Assembly: GCF_010389155.1 (NCBI RefSeq)
Contig: NC_057763.1
Span: 10,788,649-10,852,648, forward strand
DNA: 64,000 bases
Reading direction: 5' to 3'
Source of the DNA: Erigeron canadensis
Lineage: Eukaryota; Streptophyta; Magnoliopsida; Asterales; Asteraceae
A program made the position numbers and the translations under genes. Shown here one piece after another: positions 45,001-56,011 of this stretch. A model generated the notes under the pieces. That model saw only the letters and a program-made list of their open reading frames with translations, did not search any database and was not told the origin of the DNA. Position 1 is the stretch's first letter. The number at the start of each line of letters is the position of its first letter.

Positions 45001-45320
45001 GTGTAAGTCCGAGTCGTTTTCGTACACCTCCAAGGAGTAATTCACCTAGGAAGATGACTCAACAAAATCGATCCCCTCCTGTTGGAATTGATAGTTCGTC
45101 TAAATTCTATGATCGATTAGGGAGTCAACCTAGATTTGGTACTCACTCACCAAGGAATTCACCTCCTAAGAATCGTTTCACTTCACCTAAGAAACAGTCT
45201 GTGACACCATCTTCATCCAAGGCTCCATTAAAGAGCGATGGATATTGGACCGAATTAATCATTAGAGATGAATTCGGCAAACCTAAACCTCAAAAGGTTT
45301 GGGTTTCCTTCAGAAACTAA
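42054..45320 (+). pseudogene. gag: E3 Gag, about 1,089 codons, two zinc knuckles, broken
   Basis: Start is the ATG at 42054 (MTTLPAAANSP); everything to 45320 is in one frame. Stops occur at 42177, 43128, 43242, 43245, 43524 and 44073. Capsid-like region with YIRLTDMEMW; first CCHC knuckle [14 protein letters not shown] at 43200-43241; a long helical, Lys/Glu-rich middle; second knuckle CFYCYEVGHVYSCC at 44826-44867; then a basic Ser/Pro/Arg-rich tail ending WVSFRN. E1/E2 have only one knuckle. The second knuckle followed by an RNA-binding-like basic tail suggests an extra nucleic-acid-binding module. Pol opens in the -1 frame. Confidence 0.85.
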
Positions 45321-48300
45321 CCATCTTATCGTCTAATGTGCAGGGAGAACCAAGGAAGCCTATTAGTCTTTGGTATGTTGACAGTGGATGCTCTCGGCAC
45401 ATGACAGGGGACAAGAACGTTTTGTCCAATTATGAAGATGTAAATGGGTCGTATGTTAGTTTCGCTGGTCCCAAGGGCGGCAACATTTTGGGCCAAGGTG
45501 ATGTTGTCAATGGGAAGATTACGCTGGAGAAAGTCAATTATGTGGAACAGTTATCACATAATTTATTAAGTGTTTCTCAGATTTGTGACAAGGGTAACAC
45601 TGTCCATTTTAATGAGAAAGAAGCACTTATATTGAAACCAGGATATGTTATTCCTGAAGACTGGATCCTGCAGAAAGCTCCTAGGAAGAGAGACATTTAT
45701 GGCCTTGTGTTAGGTGTTGATAATCCAGAGGAGTCTGTTTGCTTGTTATTAAAAGCAAACGAATCTGAATCGCTACTATGGCATAGAAGAATGGGACATA
45801 TCAATTTCCGAAAGATGAATGACATTGTCAAACATGGTTTGGTTGACGGCGTTCCCATGAAACGGTTTGGAATGGAAGACAAATGTGTACCTTGTCTAAA
45901 AGGTAAACAGCAAAAGTCTGCACATAAACCGAAACAAGAAAATTCTATTGCCAATCCTTTCGAATTACTTCACATGGATTTATTTGGTCCAATAAATGTA
46001 AGAAGTATAGGTGGGATGTATTACTGTTTGGTGGTTACTGATGATTACTCGAGATTCTCATGGGTATTCTTTCTTAAATCGAAAGATGAAACTTCGCAGA
46101 TTTTGATACATTTCTTTGTCGAAACTGAAAACATTTATGGAGTTAGTGTTAAGAGAATCAGTAGTGACAATGGAACTGAATTTAAGAATAATGTGATGGA
46201 TGTCTTTTGTTTGTCAAAGGGGATTCAACATCAATACAGTTCTCCGTATGAACCACAACATAATGGAGTTGCTGAAAGAAAGAATAGGACTCTAATCGAG
46301 ACAGCCAGAACTATGCTTGCAGATTCAGGGCTTCCTACTATGTTTTGGGCGGAAGCGGTGAATACAGCTTGTCATATTTTAAACAGGGTTACTATGGTTA
46401 AGCGTCATAATAAGACATGTTATGAGCTTCTACATAAGAAGAAACCAAATTTATAGAATGTTGAACCATTTGGTATACCGTGTATTTCTTGAAGTATCTA
46501 TCTCAGTCAAAGTTTGATTCAAAAGTTGAAGAGGGATTTCTCATGGGTTAAAAATCGGGAACATCAATTCGACGGGTTTACAACAGACAGACCGGCAAAG
46601 TTGATTTGGGAACAAATGTCAAGATTGTCAGTCATAAGCCCGCCATACATTCTGGAAGTGGCAAAAACTTCGATTATGATAGTGTGTTTCGTTCACTAGA
46701 TGGTCCGGATTCTTATTCAGATCCTGAGACAGTTGATGATGAGATTATTTTAAGAGATCACTTGGATAATACTCCTATATCTCCGCCTGCTCGGAATGTC
46801 GATACTACTCCAACCAACGTTCAGTCTACTACTGATGTTGATGAAAGTGGTAAGGACAAGGATAAGACAATAGATTCAGACAATAATGAACCCGCAAACA
46901 CTACACCACCTACTCCATCGAAGGTTACACTGCCTGATGATGATCCTATATCTGAAGAATCGGAAGATAATTTCAGCTCTCCTGAGTTTCAGATTAGAAC
47001 AAATTTAGGAGAAAGTTTGAATGTTGATTCTGTTCCTCAATATCGAATTAATAAGGATCACCCAGTTGAAAATATTCTTGGAAATGCTACAGAACCTGTT
47101 CGAACTAGAAATCAGTTGACTAAGGATTTAACTAGTTTGTTTTGTGAAGTAAAAGACACCGGATTGATAACTGAGTGTTTGTATTCTGGTTTCATTTCAC
47201 AAGTAGAACCTAAGAATGTTAAGGCAGCACTTCAAGATCAATGTTGGGTTGAAGCTATGCAAGAAGAATTAGCTCAATTTGAAAAACTTGGAGTTTGGGA
47301 GTTAGTAGATGTGCCTAGAGGTATAGAACCAATTGGAACTCGTTGGGTATATAAATGTAAACGAGATGACAAAGGGATCGTTACCAGAAATAAAGCACGT
47401 TTGGTTGTTCAGGGGTTTGCACAACGAGAAGGATATGACTATAACGAAACTTTTGCACCAGTTGCTAGGATTGAAGCTATAAGGTTATTTTTAGCTTTTG
47501 AAAGTTTCAAAGGTATAAAGGTGTATCAGTTAGACGTTAAGAGTGCCTTCTTATACGGAGAAGTTAAAGAAGAACTGTATGTTTACCAACCACCGGGGTT
47601 TAAAGATCCAAATTATCCAAGAAGAGCATATCGATTGGATAAGGCTCTTTATGGATTGCATCAAGCACCCAGAGTGTGGTATGAAAAGTTGTCAACGCAT
47701 TTGTTGACAAATGGCTTTACAAGAGGATCGATAAACAGCACATTGTTTATCAAGTGGAAGAAGCGAGATTATCTGATTGTACAAGTTTACGTGGATGATA
47801 TCATTTTTGGTTCATCTAATATCATTTTTCCTCGGACTACAAGTAGATCAAAGGAAAAATGGATTCTTTATTCACCAGTCTAAGTATGTCGATGACATCT
47901 TGGAGAGGTTTCAAATGTTAGAGTCCAAGACATATGGTACTCCTATTCAGCAAAATCATGGTTTAGGAGTGCTTGATCCGAAAGATGAACTTGTGGATGC
48001 AACTTATTATCGTGCTATTATTGGCTCATTGATGTATCTGAATGCTTCACGTCCAGATATAATGTTCGCTGCTTGTCTTTCCGCTAGATTTCAAGCTAGT
48101 CCGAAAGAGTCACATTTGACTGCAGCAAAACGTATTCTACGTTATCTTAAGGGAAACCAAGGGCTTGGTCTATGGTATCCAATGGGTGGAACGTTTGATT
48201 TTGTTGCATATACTGATTTGGATTTTGGCGGTTGTAACAATGACAGAAAGTCTACGACTGGAATTTGTCAGTTGTTAGGAGGGAGATTAGTATCGTGGCA

Positions 48301-48673
48301 ATGCAAGAAGCAGACATGTGTTGCTCAGTCTTCATGTGAGGTAGAGTATATGGCTGCTGGTAGCTGTTGTTCCGAGGTATTGTAGATTCAGCAACAACTT
48401 CGTGACTACGATATGGATTTTCTTTATACTCCTATTAGAATAGACAATAAGTCATCTATAGACATTACAAATAACCCTGTCATGCATAAGGTCACCAAGC
48501 ATATTGATATTAGACATCATTTCTTGCGTGATTGTGCCCAAAAGAAGTTAATTCATTTGGAAAAGGTTATAACCGATGATAATTTAGCTGATCTGTATAC
48601 CAAAGCATTTGATAAGACTCGATTTGAGAAGTTAATTCTTCTCAATGGGATGAAGAATGTTGATTCATATTAA
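45299..48673 (+). pseudogene. pol: E3 Pol (PR-IN-RT-RH), broken
   Basis: Protease WYVDSGCSRHMTG, a canonical DSG, at 45380. The integrase zinc domain is complete (LWHRRMGHINF, CVPCLKG). The core has HMDLFGP, SDNGTEF and NGVAERKNRT. RT has QLDVKSAF and YVDD at 47788-47799. RNase H and tail end NVDSY. Lesions: TAG at 46454, a frameshift between about 46460 and 46490, a deletion of roughly 30-40 codons directly after YVDDIIFGS near 47820 with a frame change into LGLQV, and TGG-to-TAG at 48383. The RT deletion would remove part of the palm/thumb even without stops. Confidence 0.87.
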
Positions 48674-50762
48674 ATCTCTCAAAGAACTAATTTTGTAAGT
48701 TTGTGTCTGTAAATAGCTAGAGTCATAAAAATACAAAAAGAGTTCTTAGTGTCACAAAAAACCATAAAAATGTGAAAAATGAGAAAATGAAAAATATATG
48801 AAGAGATTTAAGTTAATGCTGTAGAATGATTAGAAGTGAGGATACTTAGCTTTTAAGTCTGCTTAATCGTAATATAACTGCTTAGTTCAGTGTTTACAAT
48901 TTGGGATATATTGGTAGACACAAAGTAGCAAGGTTTCCTTAATCTGAACTTAATTTATACAATGTTCTTGTGAGAAACATATTCAGATATATGGCTGAGA
49001 ATGCTTGCTTTTCAGTAATGAATTGATCTGGTCCTTAAATTTTGTGAAAGATCTAGCATTACTATAACATTTGTTCAATATATAGGCAAAAACCTCTACC
49101 AATCATGAGCATGAAAGCTAAATGTGATATTGTTTATGCAAATGAAATGAATGAAAATTAAGGGGCTAATGTGGTCTTTGAGATTCGGACAAGTATGTCC
49201 TCGGGGTGTCTTTGTATACCTAGCCTACCTAAAGCTTCCAACTTGGGATAGGTTGTCAGAAAGTTCGCTACATGGGTCTCATAGAAAATCACGGGTTTCT
49301 TATAAATAATGAATTGCAAAAGCATAAAAGTGAAATCACAAAGTAATTAATTTCTGTTATCTAAAAAGTGTCTCATGATTTGTTAAGGATATTTTTGAAT
49401 ATACATTGAGTTTTTTTGTTATCTTAGTGCTAGTATCGATTACGAAAGTATATCTGAATGTGGGTCACATAAGTTCGCAAACTATTCAATGGCATATTAG
49501 GCTACTCGGGTTACATGGTGACTGTCCTTGGCCAGGGTATGTCGAAAGTGTCATAACTAAAAGGAAACTGGAAGTACCGAGTGTTTAAGAGGACAAATAT
49601 ACCAGTAATCGTGGTTGAATCACTATTCATAATTAATAATAAGAGAATTATTTCTCAGTTGCAGACTTATGTAAATGCTAATCTAATCTAATCTGCAGAA
49701 ACTTAGAATTTCTTGTAAATAAATAAAGTAGCTTAGTTTATTTTTATTTTTATTTTTATTTTTATTCTAATTTTTTTTTATGTGTTATGTTTGTAATAAG
49801 TGTCAGTTTGTGTGTCAAACTAGTTCTTATTGCATGAGAGATTTAATAAGCATGAAAAGTTATAATTCTTGGTAAATTATGTAAGTCTTGTTGCTTACGG
49901 TATAAATGTTTAAAAGTTGGATTTTCTAATTAATACATAAGTTGTTTACTTTAGAAAATGAAATGTTTTGGAAATTGAAAAGTCAAAATATTTTTGAATG
50001 TGTTTCAATTAAATTTTTGAAATTTCAATTGTTTTTGGTTGCTAAGTATGCTTGACAAAGATTAGACTTGCCTTAGATCTTGTAATGATTGTTAGGTTAA
50101 GATTTTGGTTGTTTTGCATATTTATGATATTTTATTGTTTTTGGTGCATTGATGAAGTTTGTTAAGTGTGCAGGTTACAGATAATAAACTCATTTTAAAT
50201 GTAATTGGCATCAAAAGTTTTAGATTGTAATTGAAGGCAGAATTGTTTTCGCTTGTTTGTCATCCCATAGAATTGCATGGTAACGGACAATAAAAGGTGT
50301 TCAGAAATTGCTTCTACAGAGATTACAAGTTATACAAGGATGATCTGCTTTAATAACCTAAGACTTAGTGTGATAGGTTATAGTTTTATTCTCAAGATCA
50401 CAACCTAAGATGTAATGTGATAGGTTGTTGATATGATATTTTGTCATACATTATACATTAAATGTGTTTTGATGTAAGTTTGTAGTTGATTAAGTTAAAC
50501 ATCAATGAAGAAATGATCGAGTTTATGTCAAGATAATAATGTAAGATCTATTTGATACATTATTGTGATGACAAGTTAGTACGGATGATTTACGATAGCA
50601 TATTCGAGTAGATACAGGTTTTTAGTAACGAGTATCTACAGGTTTATGTTTCTGGAATTTCTGGAATTTTTCGTTGTTTACATTTCTGGAAAATTCGCGA
50701 AATTTGGCTAAGGAATGAAGCTTTTGTGGTTTAAAATCTGAAAATTCGAAATCACCTCGTGC
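48674..50762 (+). other. E3 non-coding spacer after pol
   Basis: About 2.1 kb, AT-rich, with no supported gene. It holds a (TTTTA)n run at about 49738-49766 and a diverged direct repeat of about 30 bp (AACCTAAGACTTAGTGTGAT at about 50356 and its relative at about 50402) that also forms an AACCTA/TAGGTT hairpin. Confidence 0.6.
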
Positions 50763-50849
50763 CGACGTCAGCATGTCTCGTGCTGACGTCATCACGAAGC
50801 CCACGAACTGCGTGTTCGGCCCGGCCCATGTGGCTTCGAATATATATAT
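50763..50849 (+). promoter_or_regulatory. E3 ORF3 promoter-like block
   Basis: CGACGTCA at 50763-50770, TGACGTCA at 50784-50791, GGCCCA (reverse TGGGCC, a site-II element) at 50823-50828 and a TATATATAT box at 50841. This parallels the ACGT-core plus TATA arrangement before ORF3 in E1 and E2, although the sequences do not align. Confidence 0.5.
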
Positions 50850-50994
50850 GGGTTATTACTATTCATTAATTACCAATTACTCGAGATTAACCCTAAGTAA
50901 ATCACACAAACTTCGTCTCCCTCGTGCTACTGTTCATTCGCTCCTTAGTTCGATCGATTCCTTCTTTCTTCGTGTTATTCATCCAGATTTGTTG

Positions 50995-51433
50995 GTATAA
51001 TTCCAATCTAGGATGATTGATTGATGTTTTGACCATAAAAATTAACGATTACAAGTCGTTATAATGCCCAAATTTTGATTCTTCTTCGTGTGAACAGTAA
51101 CTAGGTCGAACCATGGATTAAATCTTTGATTTTTGATGATTTGGACTTAAATTGGACTTCAAAATTGGATTAATTGATGTTTAAACATGTTAAATCTAAC
51201 AAAACTTTACATTAACAAGTGTTAAATCAAGATTAATCATTGAGATTTGTGTTTCGGTCACTATTCACACGAAGAACACGAACCAACTTCGTGTTCGTCG
51301 AATTCGTTTCAATTTTGTTTTCTGGGCATCCTCGAACCATAAACAAGTCCACGATGATGTTTTTGATCGATTTTAACATCATATGGAGATGTTTTTGATC
51401 TTCGTGTTTCTGGGTTCATAGTGGCTCGTGCAG
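50995..51433 (+). other. Candidate 5' UTR intron before E3 ORF3
   Basis: A donor-like TTG/GTATAA at 50994/50995 and an acceptor-like GTGCAG at 51428-51433 immediately before the ATG at 51434. The enclosed 439 bp is AT-rich with no coding frame. No transcript data are available. Confidence 0.4.
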
Positions 51434-53677
51434 ATGGGTGCTCATACATACATTCGCACTACTGTTGGAGGACGTTCATTCTCTTTTTCTGCTGGAGACT
51501 TACGGACTATTTTACACTTAGGTGATGTCGTGATAGATCAAGGTCCGACTGAGTTTTCTGAGGATTTCTGCGACGGTGCTCTACGTCGTATGGGGTATAC
51601 TGGATCTATTTCTCACCCATACTTCAGGAATCATCTTTGTGGCAAATGGAAGCTTCTTGCTTACTATTTGTTGAGGGCTATTAGTCATCGGAGTACAGGC
51701 TTTGACCAGATGAATATACAGAATGCTTCTCAGATGGTTGCCTTAGTGCTGAACAAGCCATATAGCTTCGCTCAGTACATTTTTGATAATTTGGAGAAGC
51801 AGTTGAGGTCATTTGGTACAGACAAGAAATTCTTTCTGTTTTCAAGATTTGTGATGATCATAATTCGTCACTATCCAGCTGATTTGCCATTTGACGGTCC
51901 TACGTTCAATTTAGGTCGTCTTACTTATAAGGCATTTGTTGAAAGTTTGAAGCACGTGCCGGGAAGAAATGTTCCGATTGAGGTTGATAATCCACCTCTA
52001 TTCGGCCATTTGATTAATCCTAACTATGTTGCACCTCGACAAGGTTGGGAGGATGAAGAACCCGTTGCTGCTGCTGGTGGTGGTAATGATCATGCTCAAG
52101 AAGAGCGAGCTGATCAATTTGAGGGACTCAATGATGTTCCTCTGTATGCTGGAGATCTAGAGGATGATCCAGATATGGACGCTCTTATGCAGGATGTTGA
52201 TGATCCCGCAAATCTTGTATCTACATCTACTGGATTCTCTACTTCTACCTCTGCTCCAGTTGATGTTGATGTTGGTCCTTCTGAAGTCCCGGTTAATGTT
52301 GTTGAGGACTCGGAAGATGAAGAAGAGGAAGAAAGACTGTCGAAGCAAAGAAGAAGACATACAAGATCTCAAGCTGAAGTTGATAGAGAGTTTGCTGCAT
52401 ATAGTGAAGCCATGGAGAGGTCTGATGCACCTACTGTTGGTGATACTCCATTGGTTGCTGCTTTAAGAGCTTCTATCTCTGAGATTCCTGCTTCTGTGTC
52501 TGCTCCTTCTGCTGGTGTTACTATTGGGGAGAGAAGGTCGAGACCAAAGTTTATAATCAGGGGAATTGGTTCTCGTGCACAAGTTGTCACTGAAGCTACA
52601 ACTGTTACGATTCCTGCTGCTCCGGAGTCTATAGTTCCGACAATTGTTGCTCCTAGGCCTTCGTCTGCTCCCATTCAGGCGACAGTTCCTATTTCTTCTG
52701 TCATGGGACGTCTGTTGGCTCCTCTGCAAAGACCACAGATGCCTCCCACAGGAACTTCTAGTGCTCGTATGCCTTCGTTTGAAGCTACGATGCCCCCTCA
52801 GGCCTCTACATCTGACGTTGCTTCTACTTCACGTCCACCTGTACCTGTTCAAGTGCAGCTGAGTCGTTTATTTTCTGAGAAAAAGATGTTAGAGATGAGG
52901 GTTACAACTTTGGAGAATCAGCTAAAGCTCCAAGCTGCTAAGCATCAGGAAGAAATGGACATGATGACAGCTCTTGTTCATTCTCTTGGATCTAGACTTG
53001 ACCAATTCTTGGCTCAATGGGGAGATAAAGATGGTTGTAAGGATGATGAGCTAGCAAAGAAGACAAGAGATGATGATCATGATGATCAAGATCGAGCTCA
53101 AGATCCAAATCAACATCAAGCAGATGGTGAGCCAGAGAATAGAGGTCAAGATCAAGACGCTGCTGATGATACTGCTATGGATACAGAGACTGCTGATGTT
53201 CAAGGGGAGTCATCAAGACAAAGAGAGTCAGAGATTGTTGGTGCTAGTACTTCTGGGACTCAAGATAAAGGCAAAGCTGTGATGACCGCTCCAGATGCAG
53301 ATCCTGATGATCCAGATAACAATGATGATGGGGAAGATTCCAATTCAGGTAACTCCGATTCTAATTCTGATGGAATAGAAAGGGAGACAGAGAATGATCC
53401 TCATAATCATAAAGAAAAAGAAAATTTTAGCAAAGGAAAATCTACTCAGGATAGTGAGTCAACTAAGACTGATTCTACTACCAATGTCTCTACAGAGTCA
53501 GATTTGCACCCTTTAATTGTGCATAGACTAGAAAAGAGATTGGGATATGATCCACAAGCTCATATGAGAGCTAGAGTTGAGATTATGGATTATGATGATT
53601 ATTATGATCCAGGATCACTTAGGGATCAAATGAAAGAACAGTCAGGGTTAACTCATACATCTTCAGAGTCAGAGTGA
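51434..53677 (+). CDS. E3 ORF3, first part, open (748 codons with stop)
   Basis: Function unknown. The N-terminal domain (residues 1-145) is a distant match to residues about 95-250 of E1 ORF3: GFDQ at 89-92, FAQYIF at 112-117 and RFVMI at 138-142, where E1 has GLDQ, FAEMLF and RFLSI at nearly the same spacing. Then an acidic run, a basic cluster KQRRRHTR that could be a nuclear signal, a Pro/Ser/Thr-rich linker, a coiled coil (LSRLFSEKKMLEMRVTTLEN), and a highly acidic C terminus ending SSESE. No signal peptide or membrane segment is evident. ATG 51434 is preferred over the upstream in-frame GTG because it follows an acceptor-like CAG. The frame has no stop, unlike gag and pol of this element. 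Confidence 0.72.
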   Translation: MGAHTYIRTTVGGRSFSFSAGDLRTILHLGDVVIDQGPTEFSEDFCDGALRRMGYTGSISHPYFRNHLCGKWKLLAYYLLRAISHRSTGFDQMNIQNASQMVALVLNKPYSFAQYIFDNLEKQLRSFGTDKKFFLFSRFVMIIIRHYPADLPFDGPTFNLGRLTYKAFVESLKHVPGRNVPIEVDNPPLFGHLINPNYVAPRQGWEDEEPVAAAGGGNDHAQEERADQFEGLNDVPLYAGDLEDDPDMDALMQDVDDPANLVSTSTGFSTSTSAPVDVDVGPSEVPVNVVEDSEDEEEEERLSKQRRRHTRSQAEVDREFAAYSEAMERSDAPTVGDTPLVAALRASISEIPASVSAPSAGVTIGERRSRPKFIIRGIGSRAQVVTEATTVTIPAAPESIVPTIVAPRPSSAPIQATVPISSVMGRLLAPLQRPQMPPTGTSSARMPSFEATMPPQASTSDVASTSRPPVPVQVQLSRLFSEKKMLEMRVTTLENQLKLQAAKHQEEMDMMTALVHSLGSRLDQFLAQWGDKDGCKDDELAKKTRDDDHDDQDRAQDPNQHQADGEPENRGQDQDAADDTAMDTETADVQGESSRQRESEIVGASTSGTQDKGKAVMTAPDADPDDPDNNDDGEDSNSGNSDSNSDGIERETENDPHNHKEKENFSKGKSTQDSESTKTDSTTNVSTESDLHPLIVHRLEKRLGYDPQAHMRARVEIMDYDDYYDPGSLRDQMKEQSGLTHTSSESE

Positions 53678-54120
53678 GATTCGGATTCAGATTCGGATTA
53701 TGAACCTTAGTGCTATTGATTTTGTATTTTTAAATTGATGTTATACATTAGATTACTTGAGTTATAATAACAGTTTAGAGTGTTAATCAAAGTGTTATTC
53801 AGCTTAGAATAGTTATCAAAGAATTATTCTATTCGGCTTAACATATTGACAGTGTAATTTTAAAATACTCGAGTAATGAAAAATAATGATTATAAGATAA
53901 ATATGAATGTATGTGTTACATTATATTTATGATATAGTATTATTGTTGTAAGTTAAAATAGATAAAGATTATAAGATAAATATTAATGTAATTGTTACAT
54001 TATATTTATGATATAGTATTATTTATTTTAATTTCTTTTATGTATTTATACTATTTTATTATGTCTTGACTTGTGATTTATGTTCTTTATCTTTGTATAT
54101 GTAAATCGTTTGAATTGCAG
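53678..54120 (+). other. Intron-like AT-rich spacer inside E3 ORF3
   Basis: AT-rich with no coding frame. Two copies of about 60 bp (GATTATAAGATAAATAT then TGTTACATTATATTTATGAT) start near 53887 and 53965. It ends in a good acceptor, TTTGAATTGCAG, at 54120. A consensus donor CAG/GTAACT at 53348/53349 would join to 54121 in the same reading phase, giving a 772-bp intron that also removes the acidic tail. The donor choice is inference. Confidence 0.45.
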
Positions 54121-55268
54121 ATAAGCTTCTAACAATAGGTGCATTGGACGATCTTGATGCTGAAGAAGATCTAGAAAGTATCGATGATGAAGATTTGGAA
54201 GAAGGAGAGTTCATTACTTCGGAAGCTGATAGACAAAGGTTGCTTGAGACACCTTATGACTTTGATCGTGTCTTTAATGAAGATGAAGTCATTCAAGTTG
54301 AACCAATAGCTGAAGTAGAACATCTCAATCTCAATCCAATCAGAGATAGTCCAGATGAACCTAAAAATGCTGCAAGGTTGAGATTTGTTGTATATGCAAA
54401 CATAGTCGATGAAGGACATGATAATATTTTTAATCTATACTGGAATATAGATGCTACACGAGAGGTTGACCTTGGAAGATTTAATATACCTCCGGTGCAG
54501 CAAGATCATGAGTTTATTGTTGATAGACTAATTCCAGGTTATAGAGGACATACTGGTTTGATGATACGTGATACGTATAAACCATCAATGTTTTTGGAGT
54601 TTGTCTCAGACAAGGATGCACCCAAATACTTCTCAGTGATACAAAGTTGGTTCTATGATCACAGAATCAAATTGTTTATTATCAAGAGAAAGGAGGGTTG
54701 CCAGTACATGTCAATAAGTCAAAGACACTTCCACTCTCTCCGTGATTCTGACATGATAGATTTGGGAAGACACTGGTTCGTTAATCTTCAGAGCAATGGA
54801 CTTGCAGATTTCTACTAGAATAGATTCAGAGATGAAAGGATTAAGTATTTTAGTGATAGAGGCCTGAAGCCAAAAGAAAGGTTGATAAAGCCAACACCTT
54901 TGAAGAAGATTAAGAATCCAGATGGCACATTTCGGTTTGTCCAGAAGAGGATTAAATGTGTTAAGAAGGTTCCCGCTATCAGATGGGATCAAGATATGCT
55001 GACAGCGATGACATTTTGGCAGATAGATATCAAGTCAGGCGAAGCACAGATGTTTGTTGATGATTCAAAGAAACAGATATTGCTACGCATGTATGATCCA
55101 ATGCAGGTTGTCAATTTGTCAAGAGGTGATCAGAGAAGACTTTTGGATACACCTTGCTTAGCTATGGATTTTTTGAGAGTAGAGGAAAGGCGCTATCGTA
55201 ACATTCTCGCTCATTGTTTACAACAGAGAATTCATGCGAATAGCACAAGACTGTTGTTTAATGGATAG
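54121..55268 (+). pseudogene. E3 ORF3, C-terminal part (one stop)
   Basis: One frame from the acceptor at 54120 to TAA at 55266, interrupted by a single TAG at 54816. It begins with an acidic segment (LDAEEDLESIDDEDLEEGEF). Near 54670 it contains KLFIIKRKEG, YMSISQRHF and DMI, matching KLF, KREG, YEQVSVHKF and EMI of the E1/E2 ORF3 C terminus at similar spacing. About 170 further residues are basic and have no counterpart in E1/E2. There is no plausible ATG at the start, which supports its being an exon or a frame-linked continuation of 51434-53677. Function unknown. Confidence 0.65.
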
Positions 55269-55315
55269 CTTTGAAGTTCAAGTTCGAAGACTTTAAAGAG
55301 ATCTAGTTGCAATCG

Positions 55316-55328
55316 TCAAGGGGGAGTC
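55316..55328 (+). promoter_or_regulatory. E3 polypurine tract
   Basis: TCAAGGGGGAGTC lies directly before the 3' LTR start TGTAGATG. Confidence 0.8.
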
Positions 55329-56011
55329 TGTAGATGCAGATTCGTTGTGACAATCGCAACATAGATTTGATTATTGTTTACATTTTTAGGAACTCGTGTA
55401 TAATCATTTAAATAAGAACTTGTATTGATATTTAATGATTACGTTTGAACTTCAATATTATATCTGTTTATGTTTTGTATTGTGTTTGTGTGTTATATAT
55501 TCTTTTGCAGGTACAAGAACATAGAATCAAGGTTTATAAGTGTCGTAGAACACTTAAACGGTGATTGGATGTTATGTACGAGTCAAACAAAGTCAAACAA
55601 AGAACTAAAGGTCGTCCCTCGTACTGACGTCATCAGTGTGAAGGATGAACCTCGTGTTGACGTCAGCACGAGGTAGAACGATTAGTTATTGTTCAGGCCT
55701 AATTACACAATTAAGGCCTAAGCCCACACGAACCCAATATCAATTAGTATAAATACAAGACCTAATCTACGAAATTAGGTTAATGATTGACGAATTCTTG
55801 AGAGTTATTTACGAATTAACGATCTAAGGTTATTTGTTCCTTCGTGTGTTCTTCTACACGAACCACAAGCCTTGTGCATCTCCTTAGGTTGGTTAATTGC
55901 TTATTAATCAACAAAAGGCAATAGTAATCTAGTTATCTCAAGAGGATTCTGCACTCTTGACATAACGAATCACGTCTTATTACGATCCACGCAATAATAG
56001 GGCACCTTACA
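55329..56011 (+). mobile_element. E3 3' LTR (683 bp)
   Basis: Same length as the 5' LTR, with TATA at 55748-55755 and TGACGTCA at 55625-55632 and 55658-55665. It is followed by the duplication CGAAG (56012-56016) and the continuation of E2 ORF3. Confidence 0.92.

Larger units (their letters stand above)
40935..56011 (+). mobile_element. Copia element E3 (15,077 bp, different lineage)
   Basis: The LTRs at 40935-41617 and 55329-56011 are both 683 bp, TGTAGATG to CACCTTACA. The target duplication CGAAG is perfect (40930-40934; 56012-56016). By my count the LTRs differ at about 20 positions (about 3%), 15 of them transitions. Contents: primer-binding site, a CTTCGTG-rich leader, a 1,089-codon gag, pol, a 2.7-kb spacer with a second promoter-like block, a two-part ORF3, and a polypurine tract. 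At 15 kb it is far larger than a typical 5-6 kb copia element. Gag and pol contain stops, while the first part of ORF3 is fully open. Confidence 0.9.
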
